From Gelidibacter japonicus (GTDB taxonomy: Bacteria; Bacteroidota; Bacteroidia; Flavobacteriales; Flavobacteriaceae): a DNA stretch of 64,000 bases. The translations under genes and the position numbers were made by a program. Below the pieces are notes generated by a model, which saw only the letters and a list, made by a program, of their open reading frames with translations, made no database searches and was not told where the DNA came from. Shown piece by piece: positions 1-8,936 of this stretch. The stretch spans positions 124,001 through 188,000 of the forward strand of contig NZ_BJKB01000005.1 of the NCBI RefSeq assembly GCF_010725055.1, written 5' to 3'. Numbering within the stretch: position 1 is the first letter of the stretch; each line of letters starts with the position of its first letter.

Positions 1-1908
1 CAAAACCGCCGGTTCTCCATTTAGACATAGGCCTCCCATTTGATAAATGCTGAATTCTGGCAATGGGTATACAGTTAATTGCAAATGTGGTCCAACGCCA
101 AAACAATCGCCATTATCCGCACTTTGAACCCTCACGTAGATATGTTGGAAAAATGGCTGAGTATTGGTAAATGAGGATGTGTTTGGAATTTCGTTTTGAT
201 TCAATTGTGCATCCTCGAAACTGAGATAATAATGGACACTTAAATTTTGACCTGTTGGGAATTGTGCCAAAAACTCATCTTCATTCTCGCTCAAATCGAA
301 GGTATGAAAACCATCGTTAACCCCATCATTATCACAAACCTCCAATTCTTGCAAATAATTTGTCGGAAAGGAGGTTGTGGACACCTGTAGGTGAATAGTC
401 GAAACCACATAACAACCATCAGCATTTTCAACACGTGCATAGATGGTTGAGGCCATCGCGTTATTAAAGGGCAAGCGGTCTAAAGGCAGTAGATTTTCAT
501 TGGCATCTTGTTCTGTCAGATGATAACTAATGACTAACCCAGAAGCGTTATTTATATTCAAAAGCACATCAATCTCATTCAAATTAAAGTTCGTCAACCC
601 GTCAGCAATTCCGTCTTCATCACAATTTCTATACGTAATTTCAGCAGGTACTAATGGCAATTCACCAACGCTTATCCCAATTGAGGTGTCAATGGAACAG
701 GCGCCGAAGGTATAATTAAAGATTCGGACATAAATAATCTGACCATTTTGAATGGTGTTAGTAAAGTTAGAAGGATCAGGAATAAGATTCGAATAATTGG
801 GATCAGTATAAAAATTGAAATCAAATTCTGATACAGAACTCCCATTGAGCAAAGCAGGCATATAGGAATATAGATCAAACTCTGTAAACCCATTCGCAGC
901 ATCACCATCTGCATCAGAATCGCATTCCATAAAAGTACGAACTGATGAAGGCAGATTGATGGCTTGGAGAGTGGTATTTATCGAAATCTTGGTACTGCCC
1001 GAAATATCAATCACCGGATCCCCGGGCATTCCTCCATATTCAACAATATAACCCTTAGGCTGAAAGTCTCCACTGACACTGCCCGTATTGCTCAAATCAT
1101 TCCAGGAACCGCGTATTCCTACTCCCGGCGCTGTAATATGCGCATAATCCTCTCCATCCAAATTATTTGGTTCCCCCCTATTCCAATTGGCATATTGGCC
1201 TGGAGGTGATGAACCATTGGGTCCACCGTTCCAAAATACGGTTCCGGCTTCAGGACCAGTGGCCCATTTCCAAACGCCCTCTACTTCCTCATCGGTACCT
1301 CCTATCCATCCTGCACCTGAGGCCTGTTCTCCCGCCAATTGCGCTTCTTCTGGAGAGCCAATGGTGGCCAAATAGCCTTGCAGGCCGTAATAATTTCGGT
1401 TGGATGCTGCAACGACAGCCTCTTTCCAAGTAATACCTACAAATGAAATAAATTCATAATAATGTCCTGTTGAAGGCAAATAGTTTGCATTGCCTATGGT
1501 AAACGAAAAATACCGATCGCCGGAAATTGACGGTGAATTACTTTCAAACACGACGTTCAAGACAGCGTTTATAAGATCAGGATAAGGTATGAGTGCATTG
1601 CCGATGCCTGAAAGTGTGAGTTTACCTTCCGTATTATTCCATGAAGCCGTTAGGTTGGGATGCGAACCGGTCAAAATCAATGTATCCTGATTAATGACAT
1701 ATCCCGTCGATATTTGAATGTACAATTCCGAGATGCCAGGATTGTCAGGATCAGTAATATCAAAGGATGTCACCACTGGAATTTGAGTCAATGGACAGTA
1801 AACTTGATCTCCAATGGAATCAATAATGGGTGGACCATTTTGGCACCAATTCATTTGAATACAAAATAACAGAAACGTAAAACAGGACAGCAGGTGCTTT
1901 TTAAACAA
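1..1908 (-). CDS. Secreted C-type lectin domain protein with flavobacterial surface repeats (3' end outside window)
   Basis: The reading frame stays open from base 1908 to the window edge, giving 636 visible residues with the C-terminus missing. Residues about 150-288 form a C-type lectin-like domain: a WKEAV helix, an LATIGS strand, WIGGTD, the EPNN calcium/sugar-type loop, a WNDL core and a closing GYIVEYGG. After it come three units of about 97 residues, each opening with a Cys-Asp-x-Asp-Gly type motif and a G-F/L-x-x-F-D/N-L motif (near residues 327, 425 and 522). These are typical of large cell-surface proteins in Flavobacteriia that end in a type IX secretion type B signal; that end is not visible here. 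The start is chosen as TTG at 1908: it gives a basic, hydrophobic signal peptide ending near NWCQ and lies four codons after an in-frame TGA, whereas the first ATG (1854) would lose the signal. Probable role: surface adhesion or glycan binding (inference). Confidence 0.85.
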   Translation of the reverse strand, partial: MFKKHLLSCFTFLLFCIQMNWCQNGPPIIDSIGDQVYCPLTQIPVVTSFDITDPDNPGISELYIQISTGYVINQDTLILTGSHPNLTASWNNTEGKLTLSGIGNALIPYPDLINAVLNVVFESNSPSISGDRYFSFTIGNANYLPSTGHYYEFISFVGITWKEAVVAASNRNYYGLQGYLATIGSPEEAQLAGEQASGAGWIGGTDEEVEGVWKWATGPEAGTVFWNGGPNGSSPPGQYANWNRGEPNNLDGEDYAHITAPGVGIRGSWNDLSNTGSVSGDFQPKGYIVEYGGMPGDPVIDISGSTKISINTTLQAINLPSSVRTFMECDSDADGDAANGFTEFDLYSYMPALLNGSSVSEFDFNFYTDPNYSNLIPDPSNFTNTIQNGQIIYVRIFNYTFGACSIDTSIGISVGELPLVPAEITYRNCDEDGIADGLTNFNLNEIDVLLNINNASGLVISYHLTEQDANENLLPLDRLPFNNAMASTIYARVENADGCYVVSTIHLQVSTTSFPTNYLQELEVCDNDGVNDGFHTFDLSENEDEFLAQFPTGQNLSVHYYLSFEDAQLNQNEIPNTSSFTNTQPFFQHIYVRVQSADNGDCFGVGPHLQLTVYPLPEFSIYQMGGLCLNGEPAVL

Positions 1909-2001
1909 TTTAAAACCTCATTTAATTCTTAGGACCCTAAAAATAGGAATTAAAATAGAATGCACATTGTTGTTTTAGATATTTTAGAGGAATTCCGCGC
2001 A

Positions 2002-2565
2002 CTAAATTTTAAGCAAACCCCTAAATCCCCGACCCGCATAGTATGATTGCGCACCATTATGATATATAAAAACGCGGCCAAATCTATAATCGCCAAAAAT
2101 AGAGCCATCCACTTTACGAATGTCTGAAGGTGTTTTTAACCAACTTGATGTTTTTAAGTCGAAAGGACCAAATTTTTGCAATCTGTGGTAGTCGTCCTCT
2201 GTCAAAAGTTCGATACCCATCTGATGAGCCATATCAACCGCTGATGCTTTTGGCGGATGGTTTTTTCTTGATTCCAAGGCTTCGCGGTCATAACATAAGC
2301 TTCTTCTTCCTTTTGGACTTTCTTCTGAAAAATCGTAAAAAACGATCTTATCAGCCAAGTCATTCCGTTCCATAACATCAGGTTCACCCCCAGTTCGTTC
2401 CATCTCATTGAGTGACCATAGTTTGTGAGGTTGTTTTCTTAAACGCTCTTCAATTGCAGTCCATTTTAAATTAGGATGACGATTTCGATTGGTTTCAAAA
2501 CGAGTTTTTAAAATCCTGATGAGCCCATCAGATTGGTCTTGGGTCAAGGTGTGTGAGTGTTCCAT
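2002..2565 (-). CDS. DUF4256 family protein
   Basis: A 187-residue soluble protein that I recognise as DUF4256, a family of about 185 residues with no assigned function. Characteristic features are the N-terminal LKTRFETNxNRH segment, the central ALESRKNHPP segment with its conserved charged residues, a GIELLTEDDYHRLQ stretch, and the C-terminal FGRVFIYHNGAQSYYAGRGFRG. No signal peptide, membrane segment or known catalytic motif is visible. It stands alone, with about 200 bases of non-coding DNA on its upstream side, and reads in the same direction as the PAP2 and ABC-F genes. I make no functional claim. Confidence 0.85.
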   Translation of the reverse strand: MEHSHTLTQDQSDGLIRILKTRFETNRNRHPNLKWTAIEERLRKQPHKLWSLNEMERTGGEPDVMERNDLADKIVFYDFSEESPKGRRSLCYDREALESRKNHPPKASAVDMAHQMGIELLTEDDYHRLQKFGPFDLKTSSWLKTPSDIRKVDGSIFGDYRFGRVFIYHNGAQSYYAGRGFRGLLKI

Positions 2566-2765
2566 AATCCAATGCTTTAGAAGAATAACAAAGATAGTTT
2601 CAACAAATTAAAACTCAAACTATCTCATCTGTTTTCATCACACAAAAAAAATATTGCAGCGACGTTAACCAAAGCAATTCCAATAAAGACGATCTTCCTT
2701 TCGCTCAATACTACTCAATGCTATAATAAAAAGATCAACAACTTACTCAAACGAGGAGATGGAAT

Positions 2766-3509
2766 TTAAACAGTTGGTGTCCTTGGGTCTCTTCTAAAGA
2801 CTTCAATAAGATCAAAAATAAGAATACAAAAAATCACCCATATAAAACCTGCAATATAGCCACCAGCAATATCGGAGGGAAAGTGTACACCCAGATAAAT
2901 ACGACTAATTCCTATACTCAGAATCAGCATCCCCAAGAGTATGATGATTGGAACTTTCAAAAAGACACTGATTTTGAACCGGTAGAATAGATACATTAAA
3001 AAGCCATAAAACGCCATGGCACTCATGGCATGTCCACTGGGATAGCTCAATGTTTCTACAGATACCATATGCTCAATTCCCGGTCTTGCCCGGTCCACAA
3101 ACCGCTTTAAAATCAAATTGGATATGGCTGAAAGTGCCAAGACCAAAACAATTTGTACCGCATATTTCCAACGCTTATAGACAACTATGGACAATAGGGT
3201 AAAGATTCCCAAAACGATGGCATAACCATAGATATCACCAACATGGGTCACAAATATAAAGTATTTGGTAAGCGCAGGTGTACGGTGGGAAATCACAAAT
3301 TCCGTAATTCTCTGATCATAATCTGCCAGTAAATCTGATTTTAAGGTCTCAGTGAGCTCAACAAATAAATTGATTCCTCCCACTACAACGATAAGCGCAA
3401 TTACGACCGTGATAATATATGGAAGAGTGACATCGTACTGGTGAAGTTTTTCTCTTAAAAAGGTTCTTAATTTACCAATTAAGAATTTTATAGCTTTTCT
3501 CATAGGCAT
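2766..3509 (-). CDS. PAP2-family membrane phosphatase
   Basis: A 247-residue integral membrane protein carrying the three signature motifs of the type 2 phosphatidic acid phosphatase superfamily: K135-x6-R142-P143, P157-S-G-H160 and S202-R-x5-H209-x3-D213. His160 and His209 are the expected general acid and nucleophile. About six hydrophobic segments are visible, with the active-site motifs between them, as in family members that act on the periplasmic face. Substrates in bacteria are usually phosphatidate, phosphatidylglycerophosphate or undecaprenyl pyrophosphate; the sequence alone does not say which. A second in-frame Met at residue 3 is an equally possible start. It is a single gene with no obvious operon partner. 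Confidence 0.92.
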   Translation of the reverse strand: MPMRKAIKFLIGKLRTFLREKLHQYDVTLPYIITVVIALIVVVGGINLFVELTETLKSDLLADYDQRITEFVISHRTPALTKYFIFVTHVGDIYGYAIVLGIFTLLSIVVYKRWKYAVQIVLVLALSAISNLILKRFVDRARPGIEHMVSVETLSYPSGHAMSAMAFYGFLMYLFYRFKISVFLKVPIIILLGMLILSIGISRIYLGVHFPSDIAGGYIAGFIWVIFCILIFDLIEVFRRDPRTPTV

Positions 3510-3632
3510 TCTTGTTCAAAATAATTCTCTAAAATATGGATATTGTTGTGGAATTATAGTTCAAAATCTAATTAAAAATTCATGAACAACTGTGCGCAAT
3601 GAGAAGATTATATAACTGTATCGCGGGAGATA

Positions 3633-5270
3633 TTAGTTTTTTAGATCAATTTCCTTTAGGTTCTCAATTCTATTTCTAACCAAGAAATCGTCAATGGTTT
3701 CAAAATGTTCAATGACTCGTTGGTCTTTAAATTCGAATACCTTTTGAGATAGGCCTCGCAAAAAATCCCGGTCGTGAGAGACCAATATCAAGGTGCCGTC
3801 AAAGTCCAAAAGCGCTTCTTTTAACACGTCCTTTGATTTTAAATCCAAGTGATTGGTAGGTTCGTCCAGGATCAACAAGTTGACTGGCTCCAACAAGAGT
3901 TTTACCATGGCCAATCTTGTTTTTTCTCCACCAGAAAGCACGCTTACTTTTTTGTCAATATCATCGCCTTTAAACATAAACCGACCGAGAATATTCTTGA
4001 TCTGGGTTCTAATATCACCTTCAGCAACTTCATCTACCGTTTGAAAAATAGTTAAGCCTTCATCCAATAGGGATGCTTGGTTTTGTGCAAAATAGCCTAC
4101 CTTAACATTGTGGCCCAAATGACACTTTCCTTCCACATCAATTTCACCCATAATGGCTTTGATCATCGTGGACTTCCCTTCACCATTTCGTCCTACAAAA
4201 GAAACCTTTTCCCCTCTTGAGATTGACATGTTGGCATTTTTGAATACGATATGATCGCCATAAGATTTTGACAGATCCTTTACCGTTACTGGATAATCGC
4301 CTGAGCGTTGTGCCGGCGGAAACCGTAATTTCAAAGCCGATGTATCTATATCGTCAACTTCAATGATCTCCAACTTTTCTAACATCCGTTCTCTGGAATT
4401 CACTTGATTAGTTTTAGAGTAAGTGCCTTTAAATCGCTCAATAAAGGCCATATTATCGGCGATAAATCGTTGTTGTTCTTGATAGGCCTTAATTTGGTGT
4501 GCCCGACGTTCTTCTCGCAATTGTAAATAGTGGGAATAATTGGCTTTATAATCGTAAATACGCCCCATGGTAACTTCAATTGTCCTATTGGTGATATTGT
4601 CAATAAAAGCTTTGTCATGCGAAATCACCATTACGGCATTGGCCTTGTTGATCAAAAAATCCTCAAGCCAGATCACCGATTCAATATCGATATGGTTGGT
4701 AGGTTCATCCAGAAGGATAAGATCCGGTTTTTGCAACAGGATTTTAGCCAATTCAATTCGCATTCGGAATCCCCCACTAAACTCGCTGGTCATTCTTGTG
4801 AAATCGGCTCGTTTAAAACCTAATCCGATCAATGCTTTTTCAACTTCAGCATCATAATTGACATCTTCCAGAGCATAATATTTTTCACCTAAATCCGATA
4901 CCTTCTGAATTATCTTCATGTAATCGTCAGAGTCATAATCTGTTCTGGTTTCTAAGGCTGTGTTCAACCGCTCCATTTCATCACGCATTTCAAACACATG
5001 GGCAAAAGCTTTGGAAGCCTCCTCAAAAACCGTACAGGCATCTTCAGTGAGTAAATGCTGGGGTAAATAGGCGATAATGGCATCTTTCGGGAAACGTACA
5101 TGTCCTCTACTCGGTTTTTGCTCACCAGCAATAATCTTCATCATTGTGGATTTACCAGCGCCATTTTTGCCCATTAGGGCTATTTTGTCATTTTCATTAA
5201 TAGTGAAGGACACCTCACTAAACAAAGTGGTTCCGCCAAATTCTACTGCCAAATTATCGACTGAAATCAT
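3633..5270 (-). CDS. ABC-F family ATPase (ribosome-associated type)
   Basis: A 545-residue soluble protein with two ATP-binding cassettes and no membrane domain, which places it in the ABC-F translation-factor family. Cassette 1 has Walker A GKNGAGKS (residues 34-41), signature SGGFRMRIELA and Walker B LILLDEPTNH. Cassette 2 has GRNGEGKS, LSGGEKTRLAM and LLILDEPTNHLD. The roughly 80-residue helical linker between them, rich in charged residues (LQLREERRAHQIKAYQEQQ), corresponds to the P-site tRNA interaction motif that reaches into the ribosomal exit site in this family. The overall form resembles YbiT/Uup-type members rather than antibiotic-resistance ABC-Fs, but I cannot separate subgroups without alignment. 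It is transcribed alone. Confidence 0.93.
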   Translation of the reverse strand: MISVDNLAVEFGGTTLFSEVSFTINENDKIALMGKNGAGKSTMMKIIAGEQKPSRGHVRFPKDAIIAYLPQHLLTEDACTVFEEASKAFAHVFEMRDEMERLNTALETRTDYDSDDYMKIIQKVSDLGEKYYALEDVNYDAEVEKALIGLGFKRADFTRMTSEFSGGFRMRIELAKILLQKPDLILLDEPTNHIDIESVIWLEDFLINKANAVMVISHDKAFIDNITNRTIEVTMGRIYDYKANYSHYLQLREERRAHQIKAYQEQQRFIADNMAFIERFKGTYSKTNQVNSRERMLEKLEIIEVDDIDTSALKLRFPPAQRSGDYPVTVKDLSKSYGDHIVFKNANMSISRGEKVSFVGRNGEGKSTMIKAIMGEIDVEGKCHLGHNVKVGYFAQNQASLLDEGLTIFQTVDEVAEGDIRTQIKNILGRFMFKGDDIDKKVSVLSGGEKTRLAMVKLLLEPVNLLILDEPTNHLDLKSKDVLKEALLDFDGTLILVSHDRDFLRGLSQKVFEFKDQRVIEHFETIDDFLVRNRIENLKEIDLKN

Positions 5271-5456
5271 AGGTTCAATTTTAACGCTGCAAAACTATAC
5301 TTTATTTTGGTAACTGTCGTAGTTAATAAATCAAAAAAAGTGTAAGGAATTATAGTTTTCAACCACCTATAAAATGTAACTCTATTGCGAGAAAAGTGTT
5401 CCCATTTCATATTTTTATTTCAAAACCATAAAATCCTCAGTATCTTTATCAAAGCC

Positions 5457-6605
5457 ATGAATACACTCACTAAAAAATACATTGAAACCCGCCAACAAAC
5501 TGTAGCTCTTTGTAAGCCTTTACAGGTGGAAGACTACACTCCACAATCTGCCATTTTCTCAAGTCCTCCAAAGTGGCATATTGCCCATGTCACCTGGTTT
5601 TTCGAAGAAATGATTTTAAAAAATCACGTGCCAGATTATAAGGTTTTTAATAAAGATTTCGGCTTTTTATTCAACAGTTATTACAACAGTATTGGTGAAC
5701 GGATTGAAAGAAACAATAGAGGGTTGTTAACACGTCCAAAAATTGAAACAATTTATGACTTTAGGGCCTATGTCGATAAAGCGATGATTGAATTATTGGA
5801 ATCGACCTCTGATGAAGACATCATATCCCTGACCATTTTAGGAATCAACCACGAACAGCAACATCAGGAATTATTGGTTTCAGACATCAAATATACCCTA
5901 TCATTCAATCCTCTGTACCCAAAACTCTACGAGAAAAATTATGTGTCACATTTTAACAATACAGAGGAGTGGTTAACAATTGATGAAGGCATTTATACCA
6001 TTGGCCATGACAGCAACGATTTTTGTTTTGACAATGAGTTGGGCGTGCATCGCGTGTTTCTGGAGCCGTATGAAATCTCTAGCGGACTCGTAACCTATGG
6101 TGATTTTATGGCCTTTATAGATGATGATGGTTATAAAAAACCTGAATATTGGCTGGATGAAGGTTGGTTTTGGATCAATGACAATAAGATAGGATATCCT
6201 TTATATTGGAAGAAGGTGAATAACCAATGGCACCATTACACACTATCAGGTTTAGAAACCATAGACAAAAATGCCATATTAACCCATATTTCATTTTATG
6301 AAGCGTCGGCATTTGCCCAATGGAAAGGTTGTCGATTGCCAACAGAATTTGAATGGGAAGTTGCTTCAAAACAGCTTAATTGGGGAAGCCATTGGGAATG
6401 GACCAATAGCGCCTATCTACCGTATCCAAAATTCAAAACAGCTGAAGGGGCCGTTGGTGAATACAACGGCAAATTTATGATCAATCAAATGGTTTTGAGA
6501 GGTGCTTCCAGCGCCACGGCGCCAAACCATAGCCGACACACCTATAGGAATTTCTTCCACCCTCAAGCCCAATGGCAATTTTCAGGAATCAGACTCGCGA
6601 GATAA
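5457..6605 (+). CDS. egtB: Ergothioneine biosynthesis sulfoxide synthase EgtB-like
   Basis: A 382-residue protein with an N-terminal DinB-like helical domain and a C-terminal formylglycine-generating-enzyme-type (FGE/C-type-lectin fold) domain. In EgtB this pair forms a mononuclear non-haem iron enzyme that joins hercynine to a thiol donor and oxidises it. The iron ligands are visible: His44 in WHIAHVTWF, then His132 and His136 in the H-x3-H-x-E motif of NHEQQHQE. The FGE half shows GCRLPTEFEWE and the closing RNFFHPQAQWQFSGIRLAR. An upstream in-frame ATG at 5385 would add 24 hydrophobic residues, but the ATG at 5457 matches the family's N-terminus and is preferred. Three bases separate it from egtD. 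No EgtA, EgtC or EgtE gene is nearby, so the thiol donor and the C-S lyase remain open. Confidence 0.88.
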   Translation: MNTLTKKYIETRQQTVALCKPLQVEDYTPQSAIFSSPPKWHIAHVTWFFEEMILKNHVPDYKVFNKDFGFLFNSYYNSIGERIERNNRGLLTRPKIETIYDFRAYVDKAMIELLESTSDEDIISLTILGINHEQQHQELLVSDIKYTLSFNPLYPKLYEKNYVSHFNNTEEWLTIDEGIYTIGHDSNDFCFDNELGVHRVFLEPYEISSGLVTYGDFMAFIDDDGYKKPEYWLDEGWFWINDNKIGYPLYWKKVNNQWHHYTLSGLETIDKNAILTHISFYEASAFAQWKGCRLPTEFEWEVASKQLNWGSHWEWTNSAYLPYPKFKTAEGAVGEYNGKFMINQMVLRGASSATAPNHSRHTYRNFFHPQAQWQFSGIRLAR

Positions 6606-6608
6606 AAC

Positions 6609-7556
6609 ATGAACAAAAACTTCCAAAAAGACATCGACCTTGGCTTGAGTGCCTTAAACAAAACATTGCCGTCCAAATATTTCTATGATGAAATTGGTGA
6701 TGCCCTATTTGTTGAAATCATGAATATGCCAGAATATTATTTGACCAACGCCGAGTTTGATATTTTCAAAAATCAAAATCAACAACTTATCAAAGCACTT
6801 AAGCTCGAAAACAACAACTTTTTTGAGCTTGTAGAGCTAGGGGCCGGTGATGGTACAAAAACAAAACAGCTACTGAAAGCTTTGGATGATCAGAATTATA
6901 ATTTTAAATATGCACCCATTGATATTTCAGAAAATGCACTCATACAATTAAAGGCATCCGTAAACAATGAATTACCAAGAATACAGATCCATCCAAGGCA
7001 AGGCGATTATTTTAATGTGTTGGCCGATTTAAAAACTTCGGCACACCCAATAATCGTATTGTTCTTAGGTTCGAATATTGGAAACCTAACCGATGCAAGA
7101 GCCAAAGAGTTTATTCAAAAACTTGATGATAATCTAAAAACTGGTGATAAGGTAGTATTGGGCGTGGACTTGATAAAACCGAAATCTGTTGTTTTGCCCG
7201 CTTATAATGACGCCCAAGGCATCACCAAACGCTTTAATCTCAATTTATTAACGCGAATTAACAAAGAGTTGGGTGCCGATTTTGATATTGACACCTTTGA
7301 GCATCAACCGGAATACAATGAAGAAGAAGGCATTGCCAGAAGCTTTCTGGTAAGTACCAAAGATCAAATCGTTTCGATAAAAAGTTTAGACAAGGCGTTT
7401 ACGTTTAAAAAGGGCGAAAAAATCCACATGGAAACCAGCAGAAAATATAACGACCTTATTTTGAATGGGATTTTAGATGGGTCTTCACTAAAAATTAGCG
7501 ATCGATTGACCGATTCACAACAACTTTTTGCGGACTATATTTTGGAGAAACGTTGA
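6609..7556 (+). CDS. egtD: L-histidine N-alpha-methyltransferase EgtD-like
   Basis: A 315-residue SAM-dependent methyltransferase that would trimethylate the alpha-amino group of histidine to give hercynine, the substrate of EgtB. The family N-terminus (YFYDEIGDALF, MPEYYLTNAE), the SAM loop ELGAGDG (about residue 76) and LGSNIGNL are present. Residues known to hold histidine in the mycobacterial enzyme have counterparts: the Asn in RFNLN, and the Glu and Ser of METSRKY. The length agrees with the 321-residue mycobacterial enzyme. The gene follows egtB by 3 bases and is almost certainly co-transcribed. The only common alternative is a non-histidine substrate in the DUF2260/EgtD superfamily, which the EgtB partner makes unlikely. 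Confidence 0.92.
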   Translation: MNKNFQKDIDLGLSALNKTLPSKYFYDEIGDALFVEIMNMPEYYLTNAEFDIFKNQNQQLIKALKLENNNFFELVELGAGDGTKTKQLLKALDDQNYNFKYAPIDISENALIQLKASVNNELPRIQIHPRQGDYFNVLADLKTSAHPIIVLFLGSNIGNLTDARAKEFIQKLDDNLKTGDKVVLGVDLIKPKSVVLPAYNDAQGITKRFNLNLLTRINKELGADFDIDTFEHQPEYNEEEGIARSFLVSTKDQIVSIKSLDKAFTFKKGEKIHMETSRKYNDLILNGILDGSSLKISDRLTDSQQLFADYILEKR

Positions 7557-7596
7557 TAAAAACCTTCTAAGTCATATAAAACCTGCCCTTTTGATT

Positions 7597-8835
7597 TTAA
7601 CTTCGGCCATTTTTCTCTTCAATCCACTTGCTCATATATTTTGTAGATTGAAGGATATGGTGTAGTAACATTTGCCCGGTGAAGTTATTATCACGATGTT
7701 TTTGCAAATGCTTAATGGTGTCTATAATCGTAGAAAACAATCGATCGTGAAAGATTATCTTATTGAACCGTTCGTTGAGAACCTTAAAACCATTGCACTG
7801 CCTTTCCTTCCAAATAGATTTGTTTTGATAAAGCAAAACTGCAGCTTCTGCGAATAATTCTGGTGCGTCTTCAATATATCCATTTGGCTCCAAGGTTCCA
7901 TACATGCCTTCGGCAGCAATTGTAGTCATCATACAAGGCGTCCCATTTTTCATGGCATCAACCAACTTGCCTTTTAGTCCTGCACCAAAACGCAGTGGTG
8001 CTAAACATACTCTGGAGTTTGCCATGACTTCATTAACATCCGATGCAAAACCTTTGATCAAAAACCCATTCTTGACATCATGTAACTGGTTCACCTTTTG
8101 CGAGGCGTAGGCCCCATAAATATGCAATTCAATATTGGGAAGTTTCTCTCTGATCAAAGGCCAAACAGTTTCCTTCAGATACAAGATGGAATTATAATTC
8201 GGCTCGTGCAAAAAGTTACCGATGCTTATAAAATGTTTACGATTATCGAATTCAGGAAGTCCAGAAATCTCCTGAGCAGCAACTGCATCGAGTTGAAATG
8301 GCAGATAAATGAGTAAGTTGTCAGGGATCTTAAATTCATTGTTCAAGATATCCATTTCCACTTCCGAAATGATCAATGATAAATCACAACGGTAAATACT
8401 TGCCATCTCACGTTTTGCAAAATCATTAAAAAGATAAGATGCATCAAACGTCTTTCCGTCCTTAAAAGCTTGCTGTCTCCCTTTTCTCAAAGAGTGCAAA
8501 TCTTCAGTATCAAGGATTCTCAATGCTTCTGGACAGTGCTCCACCACACGCCAACCAAATTGTTCCTCGGTCATAAATCGATCAAAAAGCACAACATCTG
8601 GATTAAAGCTTTTTACAAAATGATCAAAACTAGACTGGTTCATCTCTATATTGGCTTGAACTATGCCAATTGCCGACAAGTCAAAAGCATTGTCGCTTTT
8701 GGCACAGGCACTCGCAAAAATGATTTCGTAATCCTCTTTTTGAAAAGCTTCAATAAGTTGCATCATCCTGCTCCCGGCCGCAGAACTTTTGGGTTCTGGC
8801 CATACATGACCGATGATGAGTAATTTGTTTTTCAT
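7597..8835 (-). CDS. Glycosyltransferase, GT4-like (GT-B fold)
   Basis: A 412-residue cytosolic protein with two Rossmann-like halves. The N-terminus MKNKLLIIGHVWPEP, with a glycine/serine-rich loop, resembles the acceptor half of GT-B glycosyltransferases. The C-terminal half has the donor-binding pattern of GT4 enzymes: IELHIYGAY, VKNGFLIKGFASDVNEVMANSRVCLAPLRFGAGLKGKLVDAMKNG-type segments and an E-x7-type region in the TIAAEGM stretch. Substrate and acceptor cannot be inferred. It stands alone, converging on egtD with about 40 bases between stop codons. The last 30 residues are not part of the usual fold. Confidence 0.85.
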   Translation of the reverse strand: MKNKLLIIGHVWPEPKSSAAGSRMMQLIEAFQKEDYEIIFASACAKSDNAFDLSAIGIVQANIEMNQSSFDHFVKSFNPDVVLFDRFMTEEQFGWRVVEHCPEALRILDTEDLHSLRKGRQQAFKDGKTFDASYLFNDFAKREMASIYRCDLSLIISEVEMDILNNEFKIPDNLLIYLPFQLDAVAAQEISGLPEFDNRKHFISIGNFLHEPNYNSILYLKETVWPLIREKLPNIELHIYGAYASQKVNQLHDVKNGFLIKGFASDVNEVMANSRVCLAPLRFGAGLKGKLVDAMKNGTPCMMTTIAAEGMYGTLEPNGYIEDAPELFAEAAVLLYQNKSIWKERQCNGFKVLNERFNKIIFHDRLFSTIIDTIKHLQKHRDNNFTGQMLLHHILQSTKYMSKWIEEKNGRS

Positions 8836-8852
8836 GGAGGTATTTCAGATTT

Positions 8853-8921
8853 AAATTCCAAACACTTAAATTCCAAACCCCAATGAAACTTCAATCAACT
8901 GGAATTTGGAATTTGATATAT
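8853..8921. repeat. Heptad-phased inverted AATTCC repeat
   Basis: AAATTCC-AAACACT is followed one base later by AAATTCC-AAACCCC (8853-8881). About 20 bases on, the opposite orientation appears as GGAATTT-GGAATTT-GATATAT (8901-8921). AAATTCCAAA and TTTGGAATTT are perfect complements, so the region can fold. It lies just upstream of the glycosyltransferase start and just past the end of the haem-binding gene. It belongs to the family of 7-base-period intergenic sequences described in the findings. Confidence 0.7.
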
Positions 8922-8936
8922 TTGACTTTAGGGTGT

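Noticed and set aside
964-1433. Plus-strand open frames opposite the lectin gene
   Set aside because: They overlap a long minus-strand frame with a signal peptide, a recognisable domain and repeats; the plus-strand translations have no protein-like pattern.
5385-5456. Longer start for egtB
   Set aside because: The 24 extra residues are hydrophobic and unlike the family; the enzyme is cytosolic and the ATG at 5457 matches its usual N-terminus.
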